Assembly: GCA_008364785.1 (NCBI GenBank)
Contig: VTTJ01000009.1
Location: forward strand, 124,001-188,000
From: Bacillus sp. BGMRC 2118
GTDB lineage: Bacteria > Bacillota > Bacilli > Bacillales > SA4
Reading direction: 5' to 3'
Length of the DNA: 64,000 nucleotides
In this document: piece by piece, positions 44,615-54,741 of the stretch
Layout: every line of letters begins with the position of its first letter
Position numbering within the stretch: position 1 is the stretch's first letter
The notes under the pieces: model-generated
What the model was told of the DNA's origin: nothing
Database searches by the model: none
The model's input: the letters and a program-made list of their open reading frames with translations, nothing else
Position numbers and translations under genes: made by a program

Positions 44615-46255
44615 TTAAACAGGGAGTTCATTATTTTTTACATTCTTCTCAAGGTTAACCTCACATAACGGAAATGTTAACGTAATTGTTGTACCTATTC
44701 CACTTTCACTTTGAATCGTCATTTGTCCGTCATGGCTATCTATAATGCTCTTACATACCATTAAGCCTAATCCTGTTCCTTTTTCTTTCGTAGTGAAGAA
44801 GGGTTGGCCGATTTTCGACAAGATATCTTCTGGGATTCCACAGCCATGATCTTGAAATTCAAGTCTAGCCAAGCCCTCTTCTATCATAATGTTGATTTTA
44901 ATTTCTCCTCCAGTTTCCATCGCTTCCATCGCATTCTTCAACAGATTAATAAATACTTGCTTTAGTTTATTCTCTAGTCCGTTAATGATAATACGCTTCT
45001 CATCTGTTGGAACATGGAGTTTAATTTCAATGTTTTGTAGAATCGCTTGAGCATTCATCAGAATTACCACATTATTTAAAAGTTCATTAATTTCAATAAC
45101 ATTGAACTCTCCCTCAGTTGGCTTAGAGAGTAACAGTAATTCACTTACAATGGAATTGACCCGGTCAATTTCACCTAACATAATCGGAGTATAGAGATTA
45201 TTCTTTTCTGTGCTCTCCAATAATTGTGTAAAGCCTCGTAAGCTAGTTAAAGGGTTGCGAATTTCATGGGCAATACCGGCTGCTAACTCGCCTACAACTG
45301 ATAGTTTCTCGGATTGAGAAATATACTCGCTTGTCTTCTTTAACTCTGTAATATCTCTGGCAACAATATGGATGGCAGGGTTCCCAAAATAATCAAACGG
45401 TATAATTGTAACAACAGCGTGGATGATCTCACCATCCAATCGAATATACCTTAACTCGTTCTCCTCAACCTTTTTCCCTTGTAACAGTCTTTGAATTCTC
45501 TCCTTCACAGCTGCATGATCATCTGGATGAATGTATGCAAATAAATTATTTGAGGTAATTTCCTTAGAGTTTTGTCCACCAAGCATTTTAATTCCAGTTT
45601 GATTGATGAATGTCCAACACTCTCTATGTAATTCAAGAATAAAAATGGCCATTGGTGACTCTTCAACTAAAAGTTTATATTTCGATTCACTAGCCTGAGC
45701 CAGCTTAAGAGCTGTTTGTTTCTCCTGAATCTCCCTTTGCAAACTTTCATTTGTACGTCTGAGCTGTTGTGTACGCTGTTCTACCAGCTGCTCCAGTTTT
45801 GAATGAGCTTCATCTAATTGCTTAGATTGCTTTAGCAGAAGTTCATTTTGCTGCTGAAGCAGCCACTTTGTTTCATAGATTTTTACAAAACCTTCTACTT
45901 TACTTCTTAATATAACTGGATTAAATGGTTTGAATAGAAAGTCAATTGCACCGGCAGAGTACCCACTTATAGCATAATCCTGGGTTTGGGTAAGTGCTGT
46001 GATAAAGATGATCGGTACTTCTTCTGACTTTTTCCGTGACCTAATGAGCTTGGCCGTTTCAAAACCATCCAAGCCCGGCATTTGAACATCTAATAGAATA
46101 ATGGCAAATTCTTTAATTAATAGCCATTTTAGAGCTTCCTCACCCGAATAGGCTTTTGTTAATTGATATCCCGAGGAACCTAATACTGCCTCCAGGGCTT
46201 GTAAGTTCTCGGGTCTGTCATCAACCATTAAAATGTTTATTACGGGTTTATCCAT
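44615..46255 (-). CDS. Receiver-PAS-histidine kinase
   Basis: A 546-residue soluble signalling protein. It begins with a receiver domain (acceptor D56 in ILLDVQMPG; YSAGAIDFLFKPF near the C-terminal end), then a coiled coil (about 130-195), a PAS domain (about 200-315, VEESPMAIFILELHRECWTFIN), HisKA with H330 (GIAHEIRNPLTSLRG) and HATPase with NLLKNAMEAM, DHGCGIP and GTGLGL. A receiver at the N-terminus means it takes phosphate from another kinase, likely the hybrid kinase in this cluster, and then acts as a kinase itself. No output DNA-binding domain is present. ATG 46255 follows GAGGTG. Confidence 0.92.
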   Translation of the reverse strand: MDKPVINILMVDDRPENLQALEAVLGSSGYQLTKAYSGEEALKWLLIKEFAIILLDVQMPGLDGFETAKLIRSRKKSEEVPIIFITALTQTQDYAISGYSAGAIDFLFKPFNPVILRSKVEGFVKIYETKWLLQQQNELLLKQSKQLDEAHSKLEQLVEQRTQQLRRTNESLQREIQEKQTALKLAQASESKYKLLVEESPMAIFILELHRECWTFINQTGIKMLGGQNSKEITSNNLFAYIHPDDHAAVKERIQRLLQGKKVEENELRYIRLDGEIIHAVVTIIPFDYFGNPAIHIVARDITELKKTSEYISQSEKLSVVGELAAGIAHEIRNPLTSLRGFTQLLESTEKNNLYTPIMLGEIDRVNSIVSELLLLSKPTEGEFNVIEINELLNNVVILMNAQAILQNIEIKLHVPTDEKRIIINGLENKLKQVFINLLKNAMEAMETGGEIKINIMIEEGLARLEFQDHGCGIPEDILSKIGQPFFTTKEKGTGLGLMVCKSIIDSHDGQMTIQSESGIGTTITLTFPLCEVNLEKNVKNNELPV

Positions 46256-46289
46256 AAGCACCTCGCCCTTACATTTATAGTGATACCAA

Positions 46290-47162
46290 CTAATAGAATG
46301 ATTGTTTTTGGTAAAGCTTTTCTTTCTTATCGACTTCCAAATAGTGATTTGCATAGCCAGAATAAGAGAGACTCTCTCGATTTCCAAGACCTAAAATTCC
46401 TGAATGGGCTAAACTGTCAAAAAAGAGTTGATGCACTCTATCCTGTAAATTCCGGTCAAAATAGATCAATACGTTTCGGCAGATAATTACATGAAACTCA
46501 TTAAATGATCCATCTGTTACTAAGTTATGTTGACCAAAGACGATATTTTCCGCTAAATGGGAATGAAAGTATGCATAGTCTTCTTTTGTAGTGTAATATT
46601 CCGAAAAGGCATTTTTCCCACCAGCGTGAATGTAGTTACTTGTATATGTCTGCATTCTATGCAATGGAAACATTCTGGTCCGTGCCTTTTCAAGGACTTT
46701 CGCATTCATATCTGTTGCATAAATTCTTGACTTTTCATATAATCCCTCTTCATGTAATAGGATTGCCATGGAGTAGGCTTCTTCTCCAGTGGAACAACCC
46801 GCATGCCATATTCGAATAGAAGGCAAATCCTTTAAAACAGGAACAATTTTTTCACGAATTGCTTTAAAAAATGAAGGATCACGAAACATTTCGGTCACAT
46901 TAATAGAAAAGTCACCGTATAACCTCTCCATTGCGCTAGGATCATGTAAAACCTTTTCTAGAAGTGCCGTAACGGTCTTAATCTTTTCTGCTTTCATTCG
47001 ATACCAAATTCTTCTTCGAATTGAACTAAAGGAATAGTTTCTAAAATCAAACCCGTACTTCAGATAAATTCCATTTAAAAGTAGTTGTATTTCGATACGT
47101 TCCAAGTCTGAACACTCATCTAATGTTGAAATTGCTGCTTCTTCATCCTTTATATATGTCAT
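46290..47162 (-). CDS. CheR-type protein-glutamate methyltransferase
   Basis: A 290-residue enzyme that uses S-adenosylmethionine to methylate glutamates on chemoreceptors. The N-terminal helical domain (about 20-85) is followed by NVTEMFRDPSFF (88-99) and the SAM-binding motif IWHAGCSTGEEAYS (118-131), with IICRNVLIYFD near 230. ATG 47162 has AGGTGATG upstream. It is placed between a hybrid kinase and a receiver-PAS-kinase, with no chemoreceptor, CheA, CheW or CheB gene nearby. Its target may be the hybrid kinase or another protein; that is inference. Confidence 0.9.
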   Translation of the reverse strand: MTYIKDEEAAISTLDECSDLERIEIQLLLNGIYLKYGFDFRNYSFSSIRRRIWYRMKAEKIKTVTALLEKVLHDPSAMERLYGDFSINVTEMFRDPSFFKAIREKIVPVLKDLPSIRIWHAGCSTGEEAYSMAILLHEEGLYEKSRIYATDMNAKVLEKARTRMFPLHRMQTYTSNYIHAGGKNAFSEYYTTKEDYAYFHSHLAENIVFGQHNLVTDGSFNEFHVIICRNVLIYFDRNLQDRVHQLFFDSLAHSGILGLGNRESLSYSGYANHYLEVDKKEKLYQKQSFY

Positions 47163-47187
47163 AACATCACCTAAAATCGCAATCTTG

Positions 47188-49848
47188 TTAATGGTGTAAC
47201 CATACTCGAATAATAGAAAATAATTGGTCGAGATTAACAGGTTTACTAATATAATCAGATGCACCGGCATCCATACATTTTTGACGGTCATCCTTCATTG
47301 CCTTAGCGGTCAAAGCAATAATTGGGAGGTTCTCATACTCCTTCATACTTTTAATTACTCTCATTGCTTCATATCCATCCATCTCTGGCATCATAATATC
47401 CATTAATACAATATCTGTTTCTTTTTGTTCTTGTAGCTTTTTAATGGCCTCTTTACCATTTTCAGCAAACGTTACTTCCATGCCAGCTGCTTCTAGAGAG
47501 CTGGTGAGGGCGAAAATATTTCTCATATCATCGTCAACTACGAGGACCCTTTTCCCCATTAACAGCGGCTGTTCTTGAGCTGTTGCCACTTCATTCTCCC
47601 CTGCGTCCATCGTTTCTACAGGAATTGAAACAGTCACGCTTTGTTCTAATTCTTCCTGCTTGTCTTCTTCACCGAGAGGAATGTACAGAGTAAATGTACT
47701 TCCTTCCTTCTCAATACTCTCGCAGGAAACAAATCCATTGATGAGCTTAGCAAGCTCTTGAGAGATCGAAAGTCCAAGCCCTGTTCCTCCATACTTACGG
47801 CTTGTTGTGCCATCGGCCTGAGTAAATGCTTCAAATATAGCAGAAAGCTTGTCCTTGGCAATACCAATACCTGTATCAATGATGGAAAATGCGATGTACA
47901 TTTGATCCTGCCTAGTCGTACGAGAGATATTCACCTGAACGTGTCCTCGTTCAGTAAACTTAAATGCATTAGACAATAGGTTCTTTAATATTTGATTTAC
48001 TCTATGTTCATCTGTATAGATAATATCTGGCAAATCAGGGTCCTGTGTAAAGGTAAAGGAAATCTCCTTATTTTTCGCAACAGGCATAAACTGGCGGTGA
48101 AGAGAGTGGATGATATCATTAATCAGTACTTCTCCTTCCACAATCTCCATCTTACCGGATTCAATTTTGGATAAATCCAGAATGTCATTAATAAGTTGAA
48201 GCAGGTCATGTCCAGATGTGAAAATGGTATTCACATACTCTAGCTGTTGATTTGTAAGATTTTGCTCCTTATTCTCCATCATCATTTGAGACAAGATTAG
48301 TAAGCTATTCAATGGTGTTCGAAGCTCATGTGACATATTCGCCATGAATTCTGATTTATACTTGGAGCTCATGATAATTTCTTGTGTCTTCAGTTCAAGA
48401 TTCTCTTTAATTTCTTCTAGTTCTTTCGTTTTTGTTTCTGCACTTCTATATTGTGCTTCTACTTCATCATTCATCGTGCGCAATTCTTCCTGTTGCATTT
48501 GTAATTCTTCAGATTGTGTTTGAAGTTCCTCATTTAAAATTTGAGACTCACTTAACAGTTCTTCTACCTGGATATGCCTATAAATTCTACTAAAGGTTAT
48601 TCCCAGCATTTCATTTGACTGCTGAAGAAAATCTTGATGAAGAGCTGTGAATGTTTCAAGTGTTGCTAGCTCCATCACACCTAATAATTCATCTTCCAGA
48701 ACGATCGGGACGATGATGATGTTCATTGGTTTTGAACTGCCAAGTCCTGAGGATATTTTTATGTAATCATCCGTAATATTTTCTAACAAGATCAGCTCTT
48801 TTGTTTTGGCACACTGACCGACTAACCCTTCTCCTATATATATGCGATCTCTCCCTGTATTTTCGTGTTGTGATGTAGAAGAATACGCATAGGAAGATAG
48901 TTTTTCTAAGTAGGTTTCTTCTTCCTCATTTTTCACAACATAGAGTACTCCGTAATTTGCTCCTATCGTCTTGGCAATCTTTTGTATATGACGTTCTCCT
49001 GCTACTTGAAGATTGTTCACTCCTTGAGTGAGAACAGATAATTCTGCAAATCGAGTTTTTAACCAGTTCTGATTTTCTATCTTTACTCGATAATCCTTTT
49101 CAATTTGTTCTTGTTTTTCTAAAGTTGCTACTAATTCATTATAAGCCTTTGCAATTTCACCGATCTCATCATTTGATTGGATATCTACTCTTTGGTATCC
49201 ATAATCATCATCTGCCAGCGTTACTAATACACTCTTGAACCTTCGTAAGCGCTTTGTAATCGAATGTACAACGATAATGCCTATCATAATTGTAAGAATA
49301 ATACCAATAATTCCGAAGATGATAATCGTTTTTAGGACAGCATTATAGTCCTTCTCTGTTTGGTTAAGGGTATCCTGCATGACCTCTTCTTGAAAGTTAA
49401 TTAACTCCTCCACATTTCCAAGCAAAATAGACTGATCTTCCTTCGCAATTTCTAGTAAATTCGGGTCTCTATTTACTAAAAATTCTTCATAGCTTAATTT
49501 AAAAGAATCATAGTGATTCGAAAGGTTAGCCAAAATACCCTTAGCCTCTTGAATCTGAATTAGATTCTCTAACTCAACTATTTTCTGATTTGTTGTTTGG
49601 AATGCTTTCTCCATCGTTTGGATCAAAGAAGGGTCAACTTCATCCATTTCACCCAAACTCTCTAACTCAATCGTACCCATCTCATAGCGAATCGTATTAG
49701 CATGTTCAATTTTAATATACCGATCATTCACTAGTAGATTCACCTTCTGTGTCTGATTGTAATATGTATTAATGATCACGCCTAAAATGATACCCACTGC
49801 AACGATGACAACTCCAAAACCGGTGAATAAAATTGTCTTAAAATTCAC
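47188..49848 (-). CDS. Hybrid sensor histidine kinase (HAMP-GAF-HisKA-HATPase-REC)
   Basis: An 886-residue membrane kinase. Helix 1 (about 5-28), a helical extracellular region of CHASE3 type (about 30-175) and helix 2 (about 178-200) are followed by HAMP, a GAF domain (about 270-430), a long coiled coil, HisKA with H507 (SHELRTPLN), HATPase (NLLSNAFKFTERG, DTGIGI, GGTGLGLS) and a C-terminal receiver (about 767-886, acceptor D817 in VLMDIMMPEMDGY). The GTG at 49848 is chosen since GAGGGGG lies eight bases before it. Its receiver can pass phosphate onward; the two downstream genes (CheR, REC-PAS-kinase) follow within 25-35 bp. Confidence 0.92.
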   Translation of the reverse strand: MNFKTILFTGFGVVIVAVGIILGVIINTYYNQTQKVNLLVNDRYIKIEHANTIRYEMGTIELESLGEMDEVDPSLIQTMEKAFQTTNQKIVELENLIQIQEAKGILANLSNHYDSFKLSYEEFLVNRDPNLLEIAKEDQSILLGNVEELINFQEEVMQDTLNQTEKDYNAVLKTIIIFGIIGIILTIMIGIIVVHSITKRLRRFKSVLVTLADDDYGYQRVDIQSNDEIGEIAKAYNELVATLEKQEQIEKDYRVKIENQNWLKTRFAELSVLTQGVNNLQVAGERHIQKIAKTIGANYGVLYVVKNEEEETYLEKLSSYAYSSTSQHENTGRDRIYIGEGLVGQCAKTKELILLENITDDYIKISSGLGSSKPMNIIIVPIVLEDELLGVMELATLETFTALHQDFLQQSNEMLGITFSRIYRHIQVEELLSESQILNEELQTQSEELQMQQEELRTMNDEVEAQYRSAETKTKELEEIKENLELKTQEIIMSSKYKSEFMANMSHELRTPLNSLLILSQMMMENKEQNLTNQQLEYVNTIFTSGHDLLQLINDILDLSKIESGKMEIVEGEVLINDIIHSLHRQFMPVAKNKEISFTFTQDPDLPDIIYTDEHRVNQILKNLLSNAFKFTERGHVQVNISRTTRQDQMYIAFSIIDTGIGIAKDKLSAIFEAFTQADGTTSRKYGGTGLGLSISQELAKLINGFVSCESIEKEGSTFTLYIPLGEEDKQEELEQSVTVSIPVETMDAGENEVATAQEQPLLMGKRVLVVDDDMRNIFALTSSLEAAGMEVTFAENGKEAIKKLQEQKETDIVLMDIMMPEMDGYEAMRVIKSMKEYENLPIIALTAKAMKDDRQKCMDAGASDYISKPVNLDQLFSIIRVWLHH

Positions 49849-50008
49849 GAAGCGAACCCCCTCACTCACTCTCCTATAAACTCTAGATCTCACTACCATC
49901 TATTAAATATAACATCAATTTCCCACTTTTTTGCTTAAGATTGTCAAATAATTGAGTTTATTTCAGTAAATAGTGTAACAATTTGTAGAAATACAAGGAT
50001 ACCTTTAC

Positions 50009-50051
50009 CACATTAACGCACCGGGGGGCTGTCCCCCAGTGCGTTAATGTG
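50009..50051. repeat. Long GC-rich hairpin, probable repeat element
   Basis: CACATTAACGCAC pairs perfectly with GTGCGTTAATGTG, and the interior adds GGGGG/CCCCC, giving a nearly continuous 18-bp stem with a loop of five bases. It has no U-tract. Short hairpins of this GGGGG...CCCCC...GTGCGTTAA style recur in Bacillus intergenic DNA as far as I remember. Confidence 0.6.
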
Positions 50052-50137
50052 ATAAATTCTAGTGATCGATAAAGTTCAGTTTCTGTTGTTTATTTTACAT
50101 TCTGCTTCTAGTTCGTTTAAAGTATCCCATTACTAGT

Positions 50138-50176
50138 AAAAGGCAGCTCACCTATAAGGAATTGCTGCCTTTTTTA
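50138..50176 (-). terminator. Terminator after the FtsX-type ABC genes
   Basis: AAAAGGCAGC/GCTGCCTTTT stem with a 16-base loop, flanked by A-rich and T-rich runs. Confidence 0.75.
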
Positions 50177-50194
50177 TGTTTATCTTGTATTCGT

Positions 50195-52540
50195 TTATTC
50201 AATAATTAAGCCATAGGCTGTAATCTTCTTGATTCTCCGAGCTACGAACATAGAGACAATATAAGATAAAATAAGGATCCCTGCACAATACATGAGGATG
50301 ACAGGTAAATAAATCGTAAAATCCATACGTTTCACTCCTGCACTCGACAGCAATATAGCGAGCATAGGATTTGTTAAAAAATACCCTGTCAAACCTCCAA
50401 TTACAACACCAGAACTAATTACAGGTAAAATACTAATGGATATTTGATTCATTAGTTGCACTGTTGAATAGCCGATTGCTTTCATGACCCCAAACCCTTT
50501 CTTACGCTTAAGAATCATCGTTTTGATGACAAGATACAAAATCGTTACAACGACTAGAAAGGTAATCATTAACACCATCAACATAATCCCAAACACTGCA
50601 GTTGTATACATTCCTGTTTGACCCTCTATATTTTCATCAATATCTAACGTTTCAACGATATGGTCTCCGTAATGTTTCTGAACATTGTTGATAAACGATT
50701 TATTCGTTATACCATCTAGATATACATAAAGCATTGTACCTTTATACTCTGGTTGCAGCTGTTGAATTCCTTCCATTGTTAATCCAGCTATCTGCCCTAA
50801 ATTTCCAATTGATTGGCTAAGACCCGTTATTAAATACTCTCTTGTTACTCCCCCGTATTCTACTTCAACTGTATCGCCAATTCCTTTATTGATTTGATCG
50901 GATACAACCCATGAGATGGATACTTCATTTTCATGCACTGGCTGCCGACCTTCATAGACGACATTATTCTCTAATTGGTTATATTGATCTGTCACATTTG
51001 TATAGACAGTTTGATTATCAATTCTTGTTTCAATTAAATCGAATATATTTACTTTTCTTACATTATTCATTTGTTCAATACTTCCAAGAAGTTCACTTGT
51101 TTCGACTTCTGGGTTAACTGTAATCATTACACTTCCCGGTTCTGCCCCGACTATGTCAACAAATGCAGTTTTGTCTGTTGCAATGTTGTAATACAGTATC
51201 GATGAAAAGACTGTCGCAAACGTTAAGGCAATAATGATGAAAAGAACCATCATATTTTGCTTTGCATGAGCTAGCATGGACTTGATCCCAAGTAAGAAAT
51301 GGAGACTACCACTTGCTCTATCCAAAGGAAAATAATTTTTTCTAAAGCTATGAGTTGGAATACCTCCTCGAAGTGCCGCAACTGGTAGTATTTTTCGTAC
51401 TCGAATTGCAGACAATAATGTTACTGCTACAACACAAATCAAAATAACAAGAATGCTTATGAAATTTACGTTAACGTCAAATGTTTGTACCCATATTAGG
51501 CCAGATAAAGTTGAAATCATGCGACCAAAGAATGGCATTAATACATACGACAATGCTATTCCGACTATACTTCCACAGAAAACGATTAATGTAAACTGTA
51601 GTAGGATAGATGATAAAATTTGCCAACTTGTATAGCCAATTGCCTTTAATGCACCGATATTCCTCATATCCTCTTCTATGCTATATGAAACACGGAACCG
51701 GATAACGATGAGTGCTACAAGGACGATAATTGCTGCAAAGGCTACTAATATAGTAGCGATAATGTTAATAGTTAATGTGTTTACACTTTTTACCAACTCG
51801 ATATCTAGTCCCCTAATATATGATGATGATTCATCACCTTGAGACTGTTCAACTTCTTGAATAAAATCATTGTTCAACTTAGAAGCTTTGGATGTATCCT
51901 CCATCAATGCAGAAAGTATCATCCCTTTTGATTGGTTATCTAATTCCTCTGATAATTGAGTAAACGTAGCATTCGGAACCATAAACTTCATTACGCCTAA
52001 GTTATTCGTGGCCATAATCGTTGTTTCAAAAAATCCAGAAATACGATATTCATAGTCCTTGTCTTGATAGGTGAGAGTCAACCGGTCACCTAACTCATAT
52101 CCCCCGTTCGTTTTAAAGCTGTAAGGTACAAAAATATCATTGGTATTCGGAGTTTTTAGCTTTTCTACAAAGTTTAAGTGACCAATATTACGCTTAGCAT
52201 CCGCATCCAAGATTACAATACTACTATCTAACTCCCCATTACCAAATGTAAATTTAGTAGTGTTCATATAAAGCGCATTTTCTACCTCCGTTTCTTTTAC
52301 CTCAGGATAGTTTGTTAGCGTTTCATTATATTTGGAATGATAGCTAGCCTGATCCATTACGAACGTTAAATGAGGATCATTTAATTGTTCCGTCTTGTGA
52401 TCAAAAAATGTATTGATTTGAGTGATGACCATTAATCCAATGTTTAGAAGCAGTGAAGCTACCAGGATAAAAATAAGTAACGATACTGTAGCCGATTTAC
52501 TTTTTCTAAGATTGGCCATAGCCAGATTCATTATTTTCAT
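50195..52540 (-). CDS. FtsX-type ABC transporter permease
   Basis: A 781-residue membrane protein of the MacB/FtsX type. It has an N-terminal helix (about 17-37), a large extracellular region (about 40-250), three helices with the FtsX motif, then an internal hydrophobic region, a second extracellular domain (about 480-640) and three C-terminal helices: two FtsX units per chain. Such transporters expel peptides or lipids, or shed antibiotics from the envelope. ATG 52540 is inferred from GGTGGTAGG upstream; the frame extends 35 codons further inside the ATPase gene without a plausible start. It pairs with the ATPase just upstream and with a kinase/regulator system nearby. Confidence 0.88.
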   Translation of the reverse strand: MKIMNLAMANLRKSKSATVSLLIFILVASLLLNIGLMVITQINTFFDHKTEQLNDPHLTFVMDQASYHSKYNETLTNYPEVKETEVENALYMNTTKFTFGNGELDSSIVILDADAKRNIGHLNFVEKLKTPNTNDIFVPYSFKTNGGYELGDRLTLTYQDKDYEYRISGFFETTIMATNNLGVMKFMVPNATFTQLSEELDNQSKGMILSALMEDTSKASKLNNDFIQEVEQSQGDESSSYIRGLDIELVKSVNTLTINIIATILVAFAAIIVLVALIVIRFRVSYSIEEDMRNIGALKAIGYTSWQILSSILLQFTLIVFCGSIVGIALSYVLMPFFGRMISTLSGLIWVQTFDVNVNFISILVILICVVAVTLLSAIRVRKILPVAALRGGIPTHSFRKNYFPLDRASGSLHFLLGIKSMLAHAKQNMMVLFIIIALTFATVFSSILYYNIATDKTAFVDIVGAEPGSVMITVNPEVETSELLGSIEQMNNVRKVNIFDLIETRIDNQTVYTNVTDQYNQLENNVVYEGRQPVHENEVSISWVVSDQINKGIGDTVEVEYGGVTREYLITGLSQSIGNLGQIAGLTMEGIQQLQPEYKGTMLYVYLDGITNKSFINNVQKHYGDHIVETLDIDENIEGQTGMYTTAVFGIMLMVLMITFLVVVTILYLVIKTMILKRKKGFGVMKAIGYSTVQLMNQISISILPVISSGVVIGGLTGYFLTNPMLAILLSSAGVKRMDFTIYLPVILMYCAGILILSYIVSMFVARRIKKITAYGLIIE

Positions 52541-52541
52541 C

Positions 52542-53303
52542 CTACCACCCCATTTCAGCCAAGAAATGTTTAAGCTTATCATGACGCTCAGCATTTTCAT
52601 TCTCGCAATAATCACCGAGCTGCAAATCTCCGCAAATGACGCCATCCTTTAAATAAATAATGCGATTACCGCGTAATGCAGTTGTCATATCATGTGTGAC
52701 TAAGACAATACTCTGTCCTCTGCGATTGATATCTGTGAATACATCTAACACACTATCACTAGATGCAGAATTTAATGCACCCGTCGGCTCGTCAGCGAAT
52801 AATACTTTCGGATTATTAATGATGGCTCTTATAACTCCAACACGCTGTGCCTCACCACCGGAAAGCTGAGTGGGAAATTTAGACCATGAGTTTTCTGTAA
52901 TTCCAATTTGCAGTAAGAGTTCCTTCGCCTTTTTGACAATCTCACGCTTATTTTTTGTAACCAATAAACCACTCGCCAACACATTATCGAGTACACTCAT
53001 ATTGTCTAATAAATAAATCTGCTGAAATACAAACCCACAATGATTTCTTCGGAAGATCGCCAGCTGGTCATTGTTTAATTTCACTAAGTTCTCCCCGGCA
53101 AAATTCACTTCACCCAATGTCGGCTTATCCATCCCGCTAATTGCATACAACAAAGTAGATTTACCTGAACCTGAACTACCCATAATAATTGTAAAATCAC
53201 CTTCTACTAAACTGATATCTAGATTTTTTAGTACATGCTGCTGATTTCCACCGCTAGAAAATGTTTTACATAACTTCTCTGTCTGAATAATTGTCTTAGT
53301 CAT
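52542..53303 (-). CDS. ABC transporter ATP-binding protein (LolD/MacB type)
   Basis: A 253-residue ATPase. Walker A GSSGSGKST (42-50), Q-loop region FVFQQIYLLDNMSVLDNV, signature LSGGEAQR (147-154), Walker B VLFADEP (167-173) and switch histidine in VTHDM are present. The sequence around LSGGEAQRVGVIRA is typical of LolD/MacB-type ATPases that partner FtsX permeases. It lies one base from the permease start. A terminator and the two-component system lie upstream. It powers export by mechanotransmission. Confidence 0.94.
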   Translation of the reverse strand: MTKTIIQTEKLCKTFSSGGNQQHVLKNLDISLVEGDFTIIMGSSGSGKSTLLYAISGMDKPTLGEVNFAGENLVKLNNDQLAIFRRNHCGFVFQQIYLLDNMSVLDNVLASGLLVTKNKREIVKKAKELLLQIGITENSWSKFPTQLSGGEAQRVGVIRAIINNPKVLFADEPTGALNSASSDSVLDVFTDINRRGQSIVLVTHDMTTALRGNRIIYLKDGVICGDLQLGDYCENENAERHDKLKHFLAEMGW

Positions 53304-53384
53304 ACTCTATTTCACTCTCCCATGTATTCATTTTTAACTAGTGCCAAAGCTGACAATAGCTATTGTTTTATTTCTTATTAGCCA

Positions 53385-53418
53385 AGAAAAAAAGACCGTA
53401 ATGAAGATTACAGTCTTA
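53385..53418 (-). terminator. Terminator after the kinase gene
   Basis: AAGACTGTAAT/ATTACGGTCTT stem with a 4-base loop and TTTTTTT on the minus strand; it separates the two-component genes from the ABC genes. The outer stem sequence (AAGACNGTA...TACNGTCTT) is also in the ABC-F leader hairpin at 7963-7996. Confidence 0.8.
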
Positions 53419-53472
53419 TCATACAAAATGAATTCTTAGTAAATCTTTGTTCAATTCTTAATTATTTCTTAA

Positions 53473-54741
53473 TTATGTAGCAAGCTTTATCTTCAAAATA
53501 ACCGTAAAGCCGTCATGCCGGTTGTAGCCCATAATGTGTCCATACATATTCTCCATAAAGTACTTTGAAATATAAAGGCCAAGACCAGAACCAGTCTTCC
53601 CTTCTACATTTGCTCCACGATAATATTTATTGAATACCAATGGCAATTCTTCTTCATTAATCCCCGGTCCAAAATCGTGAATATGTAATTCTAGAAAGCC
53701 CTCATTGATTTGGGAACAAACTGAAATCATTGTCCCTGCATACTTATATGAATTACTTATAATATTGTCTATCACCTGTTGCATGCGCAATGAATCCATT
53801 AGGACGATACATGGAGGGATGTGATCAACTGAGATTTGGCGTTCAAAATTCGCACTTTCAATCATATCAATCAGTACTTCACTTGATTCCTCCGTTACCG
53901 TAATCTGTAATTGCTGAAGTTCTTCTAATGTAGCATGGAACATATCTGTCACCAGTAAGTCAATTTGCTCGGCCTTTGAATAGATTGTATTGACTTGTTT
54001 TAGGGTTTTCTCATCCTTTGCCTGAAGCATCATCAACTCACTAACCACCTTAATCGAAGCAACTGGTGTCTTAATATCATGACTTAATGTTGCGACGAGC
54101 TCCTTCTTACTACGGTTCGATTCATACTCTCTTTGCCTGGCAGCGCCTAGCTCTTCTCGGAGAAGGTCAAAGCTTTCTGTGAACGCACCAAAATAATTGT
54201 TCCTGCCCATATTTAACGGTACATCTAAATGTCCTCTCGCCACATTCGCCGCAAAAAGTTGAAGCTGTTGAAAGGGTTTCACGATGGTTCTGTAAAGATA
54301 GATGAGATAACTAATCGTAATAACCAAGATGAGAGCCATGATTAAGCTAATGGAAACTGACAGCTCCTTTTTCATCTTTTGAAAACTGTCATTTTCGTCA
54401 TTGTGGATGATTACTTTGCCGACAATCTCATCATGGTGCTTCAAATCTAAGAAAATATCTCTATTTTTAATTGATTCAGAAACTGTACTCCTTTTACTCC
54501 CGGTTGATTGATAGAGTACATTTCCTGCAAGATCAACGATTGTAAAAGGTTGCTTCAAGTCACTATTCAAGAAGATTTCCTTATGAACTTGTCCCCAGTT
54601 TTTCTCCGCCCGCTTCACTACGTCATTAATCGCAACAAGATCCACTTCCGGTGTAGTCTTACTGTTTATTACCAAAACAGAGATCACGATACCTGCACTG
54701 ATAACAACTAGAATCGTGATAAGTACTAATTTCATCTTCAT
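53473..54741 (-). CDS. Sensor histidine kinase of the ABC-linked two-component system
   Basis: A 422-residue membrane kinase with helix 1 (about 4-25), an extracellular domain (about 27-128), helix 2 (about 130-152), HAMP-like segment, HisKA with H221 (SHDIKTPVAS) and HATPase (DNIISNSYKYA, DFGPGI, TGSGLGLYIS). The sizeable extracellular domain separates it from the BceS-type kinases that lack one. It is coupled to its response regulator by an ATGA overlap. It probably senses a cell-envelope stress and controls the downstream ABC pair. The signal is not predictable. Confidence 0.92.
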   Translation of the reverse strand: MKMKLVLITILVVISAGIVISVLVINSKTTPEVDLVAINDVVKRAEKNWGQVHKEIFLNSDLKQPFTIVDLAGNVLYQSTGSKRSTVSESIKNRDIFLDLKHHDEIVGKVIIHNDENDSFQKMKKELSVSISLIMALILVITISYLIYLYRTIVKPFQQLQLFAANVARGHLDVPLNMGRNNYFGAFTESFDLLREELGAARQREYESNRSKKELVATLSHDIKTPVASIKVVSELMMLQAKDEKTLKQVNTIYSKAEQIDLLVTDMFHATLEELQQLQITVTEESSEVLIDMIESANFERQISVDHIPPCIVLMDSLRMQQVIDNIISNSYKYAGTMISVCSQINEGFLELHIHDFGPGINEEELPLVFNKYYRGANVEGKTGSGLGLYISKYFMENMYGHIMGYNRHDGFTVILKIKLAT

